64,000 nt of DNA from Kuschelorhynchus macadamiae (GCA_030620095.1 JAUTXW010004485.1:523501-587500), one strand, 5' to 3'; numbered from the stretch's first letter, positions 43,063 to 53,409 are shown. Made by a program: numbers and translations. Notes: generated from the sequence alone by a model not told the origin.

Positions 43063-44455
43063 TCACACTTGGTTGCACCCGACTGCACCGTTGTCAAGTA
43101 AACAATAGAGGGGACTATAGGGAATAGGCCCTCTGTCTTTATTTAGTGCTTTCTTACCACATTTAACTATTTCTATACTCTCAAATGCATCCAATAATCT
43201 ATTATTAGATACATTTTTAATTAACTTAAGATTATTTATTCCTATTCGGTGATTGTTTTCCAAAGCATGTTGGGCAACGCTTAACTTTTCTGTTCTTTCG
43301 TATCTTAAATGTGCCATGTGTTCTTTAAAACGAATGTTTATGGAGCGTTTAGTTTGCCCAACATATTTTAGATCACAATCATTACAGCTAATTTCATAGA
43401 TGCCACTCCTCTCCCTCAAGTCGACTTTGTCTTTGGGGTTTCCAAGGAGATTTTTTAAACTATTCTCCGTTTTGTAGGCTACTCTAAAACCTACGTTTTA
43501 AATTACTTTTTCTAGACCTCTCGTATATCTGGGACCATATGGGATTACTATGAATTTATTGGAAGCCTCAGGTATTTGAAGAGTAGTGGCATCTTTTAAC
43601 ATTTTCTTATGCTTATGTCTATTTACTAGTTTATGTACAAAATTATCACTATATCCATTACTTTTAGGTATATTTTTAATCCGATTCATTTCATTGTTAA
43701 AACGTTCTTTACTTAGTGGAAAATTGACTAACCTGTGAGTTAAGAAATGGAATGCTGCCATTTTGTGTTGACGGCAATGAAATGAGTCGGATGTTATATA
43801 TCTATCAGTATTAGTAAATTTCCTATAAATATCAAATTTTAATTTATCGTTATTTCTAATAACTAACGTGTCGAGAAAAGGTAATTGCCCATTATTCTCC
43901 TTTTCGTACGTAAAATTAATGGAAGGATATTTATTGTTTAATGTTTCTAAGAAAGTGTCCAAATTTTCTGTTTTAGTATCAAAAATAGTAAATATATCGT
44001 CTACGTATCTATACCACACCCTTGGAAAATACTTGAGTTCTTTTTTGAATTGGGTTTCTAATCTGCCCATAAACAAATTTGCAAGGAACGGAGATAAGCA
44101 ATTGCCCATCGCAGTTCCCTCTAGTTGTTTATAATATTTATTGTTGAACTGAAAAAAATTTTGATTCATACATAATTTTGTGAGAAGTAAATACTCATCA
44201 ATAATTTCTTTCTTCAAATTATTGATTTCAAGTAGTTCCTTTAGGTACTCTAAAGCTAGTGGTATGGGTACACTAGGAAACAATGAGCTTACATCAAAAG
44301 ATATTAAAACTTCACCTTCTTTTAAGTGAACATTCTTAATTTTATCTAAGAATTCTAACGAGTTAGTAACCTCAAAGTTATCATACGAGATATTTAATTT
44401 GCCGAATTCTTCTACTAATCATTTTGAAATATTGTACGTTGGTGATCGTTAGGAC
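43063..44455 (-). pseudogene. Penelope-like RT and GIY-YIG protein, family C, copy 1
   Basis: From the right: NISK-stop-LVEEFGKLNISY (the TGA at 44421-44419 is TGG in copy 2), EVLISFDVSSLFPSVPIPLA (motif A Asp), EGTAMGNCLSPFLANLFMGR (motif B), WYRYVDDIFTIFDT (motif C, both Asp), NGQLPFLDTLVIRN, YRKFTNTDRYITSDSFHCRQ, HFLTHRLVNFPLSKERF, YGPRYTRGLEKVI. A stop (TAA, 43498-43500) and frame change follow, and then DKVDLRERSGIYEISCNDCD and LKYVGQTKRSINIRFKEHMA, the GIY-YIG nuclease, running to a stop at 43063. Except for 5' truncation and two to three lesions it is well preserved, suggesting a recent insertion. Confidence 0.9.
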
Positions 44456-45377
44456 AATACAAAATTAAAATAAATCCCTTCGAGTAGATCGAATTCAAAT
44501 CGGCCCGAGACGCAAAAAATGCCAAAAGGAGACATTTTCAAGGTTCAATACCAGAGAATCGGCCGTTTTTTTACCATACAAGGAATTAAAAAATCTATTC
44601 GAAGCTTGTGATGAATCAACTCCAAAGGGCTTACAAAAGAAGTGTTTTTTTCTGTTGTCCTATGAATTAGCCTGGAGAGGAGGAGAAGGTGCAAGAGCCG
44701 AAACAACTTTTTTCACAGAAGAAACTGACAACTTCGGAGGAAAAACAGGTAGAATTCAATACAACCCTGTTTTTTCTAAAACATGTTAAGGTGGTGGCCG
44801 AAAACTCGCCGATTCGAAGTGGTTGGTGAGAAACGAGATAAGTCCCAGCTTTTGCCCAGTAAGAATTTATAAAGAATTACAAGATAAAAGGAAAAGTATC
44901 TCCAACACTCGAATATTTTTCACGCCAAACCCCCATTGAAAAATTTCCGGAAAATGGTTCAAAAACCGCCCATTAGTAGAAAACGAGATTTCAACTTGGA
45001 CAAAAAATCAAGCACAGAAATCAGGCCTCAATACCACAAAAAAATTTACCAACCATTCCCTCAGAGCTACTGCCTCATCCAAGCTGGCCAAAAGCGGAGT
45101 GTCGGAGCAAAACTTGATAAAAATTACAGTTCATTCGAATGCGAAATCCCTATCAAGTTATTTGCAAATGGATCCAGATCACCACAAAAAAATTATTGAA
45201 AAACTGAGTGAACCTGGAAAAGAACCACCTCAACAGCACGTGCATCCAGCCCCTGTAGCAGCATCACCCAGCACAAGTACAAATAGTGGTCTGACGGCAT
45301 CTTCTACGTCGTCGCAAAACAACAATGTGGTTAATAATTATCAGAACTGTACCTTTTATTATACAATCAATAATTAA
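44456..45377 (+). pseudogene. Crypton-type tyrosine recombinase, catalytic part
   Basis: Continues the gene broken at 42917: YKIKINPFE, then after a TAG, IEFKSARDAKNAKRRHFQGS. ELAWRGGEGARA holds the first catalytic Arg. NHSLRATASSKLAKSG gives the HxxR motif, ITVHSNAKSLSSYLQMD gives the later His and the presumed nucleophilic Tyr, and DPDHHKKIIEKL follows. The tail is Ser/Thr/Pro-rich and ends NNVVNNYQNCTFYYTINN at 45375. Frameshifts at about 44700-45100 mean it is not functional, but all catalytic residues of a tyrosine recombinase can be seen. Such elements insert by recombination rather than DDE transposition. Confidence 0.8.
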
Positions 45378-45691
45378 AATTGAATATTTAGATTTATATT
45401 AAGTACTTTTCAATATTTAGACAAATAATTTTATTAGTATATTATTATTCAATTTGTGTTCAATTTGTTACAAAATTCAAATTTTTGAATTGTATTTAAT
45501 ATTCAGTTAATAAAGCTTAGTTACCCTGTATTTGATTCGTGGAATATTCCTCCTAAATACCATTCGTGCTTAAAAATTAACCAGATAATTTTCCACTCAT
45601 GCGTGTTATCTCTACAAATTATAAGAAAACACGCATTCGTAAAAAATTTTCGGAAATTTTTAAGCACTCGTGGTATTATCCTCGAAAATTT

Positions 45692-46230
45692 AGTCATATC
45701 TGGAGAAATAATAATCTCTCGTCAATATCAATGTCTTTAATGAACTTCTCAGCTCAAAATACCTATATAACCACATATTATCATACCATGTTCTAAAAAA
45801 CATTTCTCCGTCAAAATTTTACCTAAAAAAATCCACACATTCACATGCAAAATTTTCGAACTTTTTTTGGGAATTCGATTTTGCTATAACTTTGTACTAA
45901 TTTGATGCTATAAAAAGCAAAAAAAAACATTTATTTTGTCCTAGGATGTATGTTTGAACTTTTTTTGGCTCTCTAAAAAATACTGATTTTTTAAATTTTT
46001 ATGTATATATTGTGAAACTTGAGTCATATCTTGAGAAATAAGAATCCCTCGTCAATATTAATGTGTTTAATGAATTCCTCAGCTCAAAATACCTATAAAA
46101 CCACATATTATCATACCATATTCCAAAAAATATTTCTTCGTCAAAATTTTACGTAAAAAAATGTATACAATTCCTTGCAAAATTTTCGAACTTTTTTTGA
46201 GAAATCGGTTTTGCTAAAACCTTATTTATA
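45692..46230. repeat. Tandem duplication, period about 325 bp
   Basis: AGTCATATCTGGAGAAATAA with following sequence to about 45980, and AGTCATATCTTGAGAAATAA from 46023 to 46230, are two copies. Shared runs include CTCAGCTCAAAATACCTATA and ACCACATATTATCATACCAT. Part of the unit also occurs at 42236-42365 on the other side of the Crypton. Confidence 0.8.
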
Positions 46231-46232
46231 TA

Positions 46233-47230
46233 CTAAGCACAAGCTAAAACACATAGCAACCCACAGCTATCTATACTGTATTGCCTTCCCAAAATCTATA
46301 AACCTGGGAAGTCTATGAGACCTATTGTTTCAGCTGTTGGATCACCAACGTAAAATATTTCAAAATGGTTAGTAGAAGAATTCAGCAAACTAAATATCTC
46401 GTACGATAACTTTGAGGTTACTAACTCGTTAGAAATCTTAAACAAAATTAAGAATGTTCACTTAAAAGAAGGCGAAATTTTAATATCTTTTGATGTAAGT
46501 TCATTGTTTCCTAGTGTACCCATACCACTAGCTTTAGAGTACCTAAAGGAACTACTTGAATTCAATAATTTGAAGAAATAAATTATTGATGAATATTTGC
46601 TTCTTACAAAATTATGTACGAATCAAAATTTTTTTCAGTTCAACAATAAATATTATAAACAACTTGAGGGAACTGCGATGGGCAATTGCTTATCTCCGTT
46701 CCTTGCAAATTTGTTTATGGGTAGATTAGAAACCCAATTTAAAAAAAAAACTCAAGTATTTCCCAGGAGTGTGGTATAGATACGTAGACGATATATTTGC
46801 TATTTTTGATACTAAAACAAAAAATTTTGACACTTTTTTAGAAACATTAAACAATAAATATTCTTCCATTAATTTTACGCACGAAAAGGAGAACAATGGG
46901 CAATTAACTTTTCTCGATACTAATACTGATAGGTATATAACAACCGACTTATTTCATTGGCGTGAACACAAAATGGCAGCATTTCATTTCCTAACTCACA
47001 GATTAGTCAATTTTCCACTAAGTAAAGAACGTTTTAACAATGAAATGAATCGGATTAAAAATATAGCTAAAATTAGTGGATATAATGATAATTTTGTACA
47101 TAAATTAGTAAATAGACATAAGCATAAGAAAATGTTAAAATATGCCACTACTCTTCAAGCACCTGGGGCTCTCAATAAGTTCAAAATATTCCCATATGAT
47201 CCCAGATATACAAGAGGTCTAGAAAAAGTA
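46233..47230 (+). pseudogene. Penelope-like RT, family C, copy 2
   Basis: Plus strand: CLPKIYKPGKSMRPIVSAVG (fingers), then GSPT-stop-NISKWLVEEF, EILISFDVSSLFPSVPIPLA (motif A), EGTAMGNCLSPFLANLFMGR, and, after a frameshift in an A-run at about 46745, WYRYVDDIFAIFDT (motif C). It continues through HFLTHRLVNFPLSKERFNNE to RGLEKV at 47228. A block between FLDT and NTDRYIT is deleted in frame compared with copy 1. A pogo-like element then interrupts the gene, and the remaining 3' part is found at 49440-49538. Confidence 0.88.
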
Positions 47231-49440
47231 CCGTAAAATGGGGAGAATAGCAACGGCTGGACGAATAAAAACAAAAACAGAAAACTTCTTTTAGAAAATT
47301 TCTGCCGCGGAAATAAGCCTTCCACCGCTTCAAATTTGTGCTTAAATGATCAACAGATGTCGCCAAAACTACTTTAACAGACAAAAAATGTTTTATGTTG
47401 GCAACCCTGATTACAGTACCAAACAGTTGTTGGGGTAAATGCGGGTGCCTTTTCGATTACTAGCAATTATTCGTGGTGATTAGATAAAAAAGGTTAGATA
47501 TTGAGTTTTTGGTTGAAGTAGATTTTAAGTATCTAGATTACATTGCCGATTACAGAAATTGCCTGTTTTGCTTGATTTTTCAAATATTACCTAATATGTT
47601 GTATAACCTCACTTTTAAATGATTTTCGGGTGAATAGAAACAAGCTGTTTCTATTTACCCACTGTTTCTATTCACCCCACAGTTATTTACAATCCATTTT
47701 TCTTTTGCAGAAAAATGCCTCGCGTTTATATTCCAGACCCTAGAGGTAAAACATATAAGAAGATTGATGAAAAAACACTAAAGATAGCCCTTGCTTCAAT
47801 TGAAAATGGAATGAGTTATAGAGTGGCACAAGAAACTTACAACATACATTATTCTGTACTTTATCGGCACCATAAAAACCGAAATCTAAAGCATCATGGA
47901 AAACAAACAGCTCTAACCCAGCAAGAAGAAGATATATTAATCCATTAACTAATAGTTTGTTCCGATTGGGGCTACCAACTTGACCATTTGGACGTCAGGA
48001 TGATTGTAGAACATTACCTAGACAGTAGAGGTAAAACAACAAAGAGATTTAAGGATAGTACCACTGGTAGAGACTGTCTATTCTTTTTGAAAACGTCACA
48101 AAAATCAATTGAGATTTAGGATCTGCCAGAACATCAAGCGTTCCAGAGCCGCTGTTTCTCCCAGGACTACCAATGATTATATTGACAATTTGGCCAGGGA
48201 GTTGGAAAATGTACCGCCATCAAACATAATCAATTATGACGAGACTAACCTAACCGATGACCCGTTTCTATTATGTATGTTGCTTCAGCTGATGGAAAAT
48301 TGTCACCACCATACGTGGTGTACAAAGCTAAAAATATGTATACATCTTGGATAGTTGGAGGTCCAAAGGGCGCCCGATTTAGAAGTTCATCTGGTTGGTT
48401 TGACGCAATATCCTTCTCAGATTGGGTGCAGAAAATCATCACCGGCAGTAAAAGATCTCCTAGAGAAAAAGTACCTAATTGGCGACAATCTCAGTTCACA
48501 TCTTTCTGCAAGTACAGTTTCTGTTTACGAATAAAATAATATTTCATTTATCGTCCTCCCAGCTAACTCTACCCATCCGACCCAGCTGCTGGATGTGGCG
48601 TTCTTCCGGCCTCTTAAAATAGCCTTGAGGCAGATCATTGAAACATGGAAAATGGGGACAGGTTCAAAGCATTGCACGGTTCCAAACGACAGATTTCAGG
48701 GTTTAGTTTTGAGGGTAAATTGTTCCGATGTGTTTTTCCTGCTTCGTTTGATTTAATAGAAGAAGGAATTTGGCTTTTGCTGTGTTTTCCAACAAAATAT
48801 CGAAATACGCATAGAAATGAATTTTTTATCGGACAAGTCTTAAGTATTGCAGGAAATGAGATTGAAGCCACTTTCTTACGAAGTCGTCCTACATAAAACT
48901 CGTCAGGATATATTTATGGCTTTCCAGAAGTCCGGATATTTTCACTTTTCATTTTAATCAGGTTGTTGGAGAGGTTTTCCCAGTTAGTAATGAGATGGTA
49001 GCATCTACGTCGAGAAGAGACGTTTTGAAATTTAATGTGCTTCAAATTTGTTTAATTTAAATGATATGTCTTTAAATTTGTTACATTACTACAAAAATAA
49101 ATGATTTTTTTTTTGGAAAATTGATATTTTTGTCACTTTTTTATATATTTATTATTTTTACCTATACTTTAAAAACATTTTATGTGTCTCTATTCATACC
49201 CGTGTGGGTAGAATAGCAAATTTCATTGAATAAAATGAGTGTTTCTATTTACTCCACTTTAATTGTAAATAGAAAAAGAGCGTTTTTATTTTTTTTGAGG
49301 TAAAGCCCTATTTTTTGAAAAAAATTTATTATGCGCTTTTTGATCTATATGTCAACACCAGTAGATTCCGAATTTTTCGTTGGCGAAAAGGTGATTATCA
49401 CTTGGCAACAAAGTTGGAAAGTTTTAAAACTGTTTCTATT
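47231..49440 (+). mobile_element. Pogo-like DNA transposon inserted in Penelope family C copy 2
   Basis: The left end CCGTAAAATGGGGAGAATAG follows TA at 47229-47230, directly after the RGLEKV codons of the Penelope gene. Subterminal motifs like GGGTGAATAGAAACA occur in both orientations at 47630-47685 and near 49240-49275. The right end is either at 49265 (a related CAATTAAAGTGGAGTAAATAG before TA) or closer to 49440, where Penelope sequence (AAAATCTCCTTGGAAACC) resumes. I give the outer limit. Confidence 0.65.
47715..49055 (+). pseudogene. Pogo-like transposase pseudogene
   Basis: An ATG at 47715 opens MPRVYIPDPRGKTYKKIDEK, with a psq-type HTH (LASIENGMSYRVAQETYN) and a linker to 47948. After a stop, homologous pieces continue: RFRICQNIKRSRAAVSPRTT and NIINYDETNLTDDP (first Asp), ASADGKLSPPYVVYKAKNMY, GPKGARFRSSSGWFDA, then in shifted frames LIGDNLSSHL (second Asp) and STHPTQLLDVAFFRPLK (third Asp; Gln-Leu-Leu-Asp replaces the usual QPLD). 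The C-terminal domain at 48690-48896 reads LIEEGIWLLLCFPTKYRNTH and GQVLSIAGNEIEATFLRSRP, followed by VASTSRRDVLKFNV. At least four lesions. It is a different subfamily from the intact element at 39 kb. Confidence 0.8.
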
Positions 49441-49538
49441 CAAAAATCTCCTTGGAAACCGTAAAGACAAAGTCGACTTGAAGGAGAGGAGTGGCGAAAC
49501 GCGCGTCGAGAACGTAACAAGTTGTGGTGTAGTGTGGT
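49440..49538 (+). pseudogene. 3' remnant of Penelope family C copy 2, fused to half a hammerhead
   Basis: NLLGNRKDKVDLKERSG matches the start of the GIY-YIG region, but directly after the codons for RSG the sequence jumps to GAAACGCGCGTC (49495-49506), the 3' half of the ribozyme, and then GTAACAAGTTGTGGTGTAG. The nuclease domain, the 3' UTR and the CTGATGA half are deleted. A hAT element follows. Confidence 0.85.
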
Positions 49539-51847
49539 TAGGGGTTCGCGAGACCGAGTCCGAGACCTACTTAGTCTCGGTATCGGTCTCGAAAGTCTCG
49601 TTAGTCTCGAAAACAAAATTTTAAAAATAATAATTGTTCTCCGAGATGTTATTTAGACAAAAGTACATGGAAGCTTACGTTCGAAACCCAGAGTTTTTCT
49701 AATCTTAAAAATGTAATGTAAAAAAACCCAATGTTTGAACATTTCAGTAAAGTAGAAAAAATGTAGGTATATTTATATAAAAAATTATTCCAGTAAATGA
49801 CGATATACGGACAATAGTGGGTATATCAAAATAAATATTACATATCCCTTGATGTTTGGACATCAACAGAAAGGCCACACATCACTAGAGTTACTTAAAC
49901 AACCATCCACAGAACAATAATTATTTGACATTTCGAAAGATATACAATTGGAATAATATATATTAAACACAAAATAAGGACACACTGTATAATGCTGCCG
50001 ACTCATGTAAGCAACATGCTGGGCATTCTAGGGACAGACGTCATAATTCAATAGGTAGAAAACTATCGATGGCCAAGTAAAGCACCCTTAGGTATTCTGT
50101 AAACTTTTGAACCAAACTTTTATTACTTTGATGCGTATTTACTTTCATAATCAGGACCGTTCTTAGGGGTCTGCACGTGCTGGTATGGTTCATAATACTA
50201 CTTCTGAATCAACTATTTTTGTTCTTTGATAAATTAACTATAAATTTTAAAAGTGGAGTAGATTTTAAAAGTAAATTTATTTATTAAACAAATATCTACT
50301 TGTTCAATTTTTCGCCTGAAAGATCAATCTATAGCCTTTTTTGAAAAAATGTACAGGGATAAATATTATATTGTGCCTGCTGAATCACCAATAATATCAA
50401 GTTCCTCAAGCGATGATAACTATGACATCGATTATACATCACTATTTAAAAAAAAATTTAGAATGGTGGAAAGCACACGATAAAAAATTTCCAAATTTAA
50501 CCAAAATGGCAAAAGATCTTTTATCTATACAGGCGACCTCTGAAGCAGTAGGGCGTTTATTTTCACAAGCAGGGTTAATTAATACAAAACCAAGAAGCAT
50601 GTTAAATGAAACTTCAAACAAATGTTTATTATGTATTCATTCATGGTTTAAAAGTAACTTGAAAAATGAAATTATAAAATATTAGTTTATATTTTCTGTA
50701 ATACTTTTAGGTTTATTATATAGGTTGAAATAAAATCTAAAAATATGCTTATAATGTATATTTAGAAATTTAAATGTTTACTTTGTTATTAGAACAGTTC
50801 GTTATTTTTTAAGCGTAATAGTTGAATTAGCTTTATTGATAATCTATTTAAAATCGTAAGCCAAATTCTACTTTGTGTTTTGTTTGTTGAAAATCTTGTC
50901 CGTATGTATATGTAGTACTTTTATTATACACATATAGTTAAAAATGTTATATCGTCCATTATTTTCAAATACAAACAAAATCAATATAAAAATATTGTTC
51001 TATAAAACACGTACCTTCTTTAATTACCAAGCCATCGAAGCGATTAAAAAAGTTTTTTAACAATTTTTTGTTTAAGTCGGAAAATGTTTAAACAAAAATC
51101 ACCACAATTACTTCGTCTGTTGGAGACTTTACCCTATCTATACTATATAAGAATATGATATTGCGATATTTTTAGTTGTTACAGACTATTAGTTATTAAT
51201 TATTGAACTTGAATTGAAACAATAATTAAACATAAAAACCGATTATAAATTTATAAATATCACACTATCAAAATCCTATATAGTATAGTTGTGATAAAGT
51301 GTCTCTCTTTGAGAACAGGGTAGCAATTTACGGTTTTCGACATGTGAAGTGGAATTTCGCTACTAGAATTTCTAAATTTGGGAAATTCTCTTTTTATGGC
51401 TATTTATATCATTTTTTAAATGACTATTTCACTAGTATCATTGTTATAAGAACATATACAATGCTAGTATAATATAATTGATTATAGAAAAATATATTTT
51501 CTGCATCAATTAATTTGCCCCCAAACATATATTTTTTGAATTATTGACAAGTTAATAACAAATAATTTACGAACATTAGTTGTTTTGCTACTTCACTTTG
51601 AGATCGAGACCGAGAGTCTCGATCTCGAACAGAAAGTCTCGGTGTCGGTCTCGAAATAATTTTTCAAGTCTCTAAGTGTGGTTGTATTTTGATCTTATTT
51701 AATTAGACCTCCTAGATATAGACTAGATAAAACCTACAAAAACTCTTTAAACATTTCTCTATATAATATTTTACCACGTTCTATTAGACCGAGGTTTAAA
51801 TCAATTTTGAAAAAATTTCTTATAAAAAATGGTCTCGCGAACCCCTA
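49539..51847 (+). mobile_element. hAT element with 17-bp perfect inverted ends and 8-bp target duplication
   Basis: TAGGGGTTCGCGAGACC (49539-49555) and its exact reverse complement (51831-51847) bound 2.3 kb. AGTGTGGT is duplicated at 49531-49538 and 51848-51855. The ends are followed inwards by many GTCTCG/CGAGAC motifs. The interior has only the C-terminal transposase part (50413-50685) plus AT-rich DNA, so it is non-autonomous. It lies in the 3' tail of Penelope family C copy 2. Confidence 0.85.
50413..50685 (+). pseudogene. hAT transposase C-terminal dimerisation domain
   Basis: The frame contains LEWWKAHDKKFPNLTKMAKD, LSIQATSEAVGRLFSQAG and SMLNETSNKCLLCIHSWFK, the classic hAT C-terminal dimerisation region, ending at a natural stop. 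The BED finger and RNase H-like catalytic part are missing, so the protein cannot transpose DNA. Confidence 0.8.
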
Positions 51848-51872
51848 AGTGTGGTTGTATTTTGATCTTATT
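51673..51872. repeat. 27-bp direct repeat bracketing a retroelement fragment
   Basis: TAAGTGTGGTTGTATTTTGA plus CTTATT occurs at 51673-51699 and 51846-51872. Between them, 51700-51825 reads RPPRYRLDKTYKNSLNISLY and SIRPRFKSILKKFLIKN, resembling the very C-terminus of a jockey-like element. Confidence 0.6.
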
Positions 51873-51879
51873 AGGGCGC

Positions 51880-52265
51880 CATTTTGTATTGCTATCTTGG
51901 ATTAATACCACAATGTTATAAGTTCCTCCCTATGTAACATTTGATTTATATTCAAAATGTAAAGTAAATCTAATAAGTAGTTTTTAAGCTACGCTGCTAA
52001 CAGACAGACAGACAGAATTGATAAAATAAATTTTTTCTGAGGACGTTAAAACGTGTTCGCCATTTTGTTCCGCCACCTTGAATTCTACTAGTTTTTTTAC
52101 TAGTTTTTTACTAGTTGATGTTTATATGGTAAAAACAAACACTTTGAAATCAATCTATTAAGTAGTTTTTTCAGACTGTATTTTCAAATAATTTGTTAAG
52201 CCGGCATTTTGTTTCGCTATATTGGATTTTTACCAAAATATTACCAGGTCATCCCCATATTAAAA
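51880..52265 (+). repeat. Dispersed repeat with CCATTTTGTTCCGCCA-type units
   Basis: Three related units begin near 51883, 52060 and 52206 (CCATTTTGTATTGCTATCTT, CCATTTTGTTCCGCCACCTT, GCATTTTGTTTCGCTATATT). TTGAAATCAATCTATTAAGT and AACAGACAGACAGACAGAAT lie between them. The set matches 780-1000 in reverse and, for the CAGA part, 30650-30730. Confidence 0.65.
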
Positions 52266-52269
52266 TTTT

Positions 52270-53149
52270 AAGTCAACTAGATATTATATAAGTAAACTAA
52301 AGGAAAAAATGCACACAATTATATCAAATTTTAATAGCATACAAACTCACAGCCTTGGTTCAATGAGACGTCAGCATTCTCACCAGACGGCTCATTATTT
52401 AGTAAGTATTTCAGATTTCTAATGGCCGAGCATTAAGAATGAAGATTAATTCTAAAGAAATTCCCCGATTGACTTTATCAATTATAGCCCAATTGATTTC
52501 ATCTCGCGCCGACAAAAGTGTCGGTAAATGGATTTTCTAGTTTGCTCGTTCTCTGAAACAATTTTAAAGCGACCTTTCCTTTGATTCTATCTATTTAAGA
52601 AAATGCTTTATTCCTTTGTTATCAGGCTCCTGTTTTATTATTTATCGAATATATTCTCTGAAATCAAATAAGAGGTCGGATGCCTTAAAAGAAACTGAAG
52701 CAACGTAGAATAATTGGAAGCCTGAAAAGTCAGTCGCTCTTTTGGAAAAGGCCTTTTCAAAAAGTATTGTTTGCTCGGGATTCTAATAAAGGATATAATG
52801 CTCCCTTTTCTAGAAAAATAAATAAAGAGCTAGTTAATTTGCCCTGATTCAAGTTAAATAGGGCATTTTTAAACGTCTAATGATCTGCTCGCGATGCATT
52901 TTTAAAATATCTAGGTTCATGGGTGCGTTTAATAGCAATAAAATTACCGTACGTTTATAGTATCTCAAATGTTTACCTTTTTCCAATTCTAAAAAAAAAA
53001 ATAAAAGCACCCTCAAGTTTTTTTATTTTATTTTAATTTTCTAACGCAGCAGATCTGACATAAACTTAGGTATCTATTACAATGCATACGTCTCATAAAA
53101 TATTTAAAATTTTAATGAGAAGGACCGAAAAGTTGTTTTTATTGTATGT

Positions 53150-53150
<1 letters not shown>
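52270..53150. other. No recognisable gene
   Basis: AT-rich DNA; no conserved peptide or terminal repeat seen. Confidence 0.5.

Positions 53151-53151
<1 letters not shown>

Positions 53152-53207
<56 letters not shown>
53152..53207. repeat. (TA)n microsatellite
   Basis: About 28 TA units directly before the Penelope family B element. The element begins with a 28-bp inverted piece of its own 3' terminus (AATGTGTTTTCATTCTGGGT). Confidence 0.95.
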
Positions 53208-53215
<8 letters not shown>

Positions 53216-53270
53216 TTTCATTCTGGGTGTACATCGCCTGCGCAGATATAACTTTCGGCCCCGAGTGGGG

Positions 53271-53310
53271 GTATAAAAGGAAGCGTCGCAGTCACCAACA
53301 CTTCAGTCTC
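53271..53310 (+). promoter_or_regulatory. Core promoter of Penelope family B (53-kb copy)
   Basis: TATAAAA (53272-53278) and initiator TCAGTCT (53303-53309). The initiator A at 53305 is 33 bp from the TATA start. This would start transcription at the beginning of the pseudo-LTR, about 30 bp upstream of the hammerhead-like fold. Confidence 0.65.
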
Positions 53311-53331
53311 TATTCGGACACGATAAAGAAA

Positions 53332-53371
53332 GCTTCGAAAATGCCAAATGTGATTTTGGCGAAACGTCAGC
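53332..53371 (+). ncRNA. Hammerhead-like fold in Penelope family B (53-kb copy)
   Basis: GCT (53332-53334) pairs with AGC (53369-53371), and GCCAAA (53343-53348) with TTTGGC (53355-53360). GAAACGTC is at 53361-53368. The core between stems I and II reads TCGAAAAT, not CUGANGA. The same sequence in the left arm at 28 kb shows that this is the family state, not a private mutation. Confidence 0.4.
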
Positions 53372-53409
53372 AAAACTGTTCTTTTCAGAACGACAGTAGT
53401 GAACGGATG

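Larger units (their letters stand above)
42918..44455 (-). mobile_element. Penelope-like element, family C, inserted in a Crypton
   Basis: The minus-oriented insertion is bounded by a 13-bp duplication and interrupts the Crypton reading frame between EYKIK and NPFE. It is 5'-truncated inside the reverse transcriptase, contains the rest of the protein gene, a TATA-like CTATAAATAG (43056-43047, minus), a canonical hammerhead ribozyme, and a 3' tail with GTAGTGTGGTTAG. Confidence 0.9.

Noticed and set aside
48635..48871. 78-codon minus-strand frame
   Set aside because: Antisense shadow of the C-terminal part of the pogo-like pseudogene at 47715-49055.
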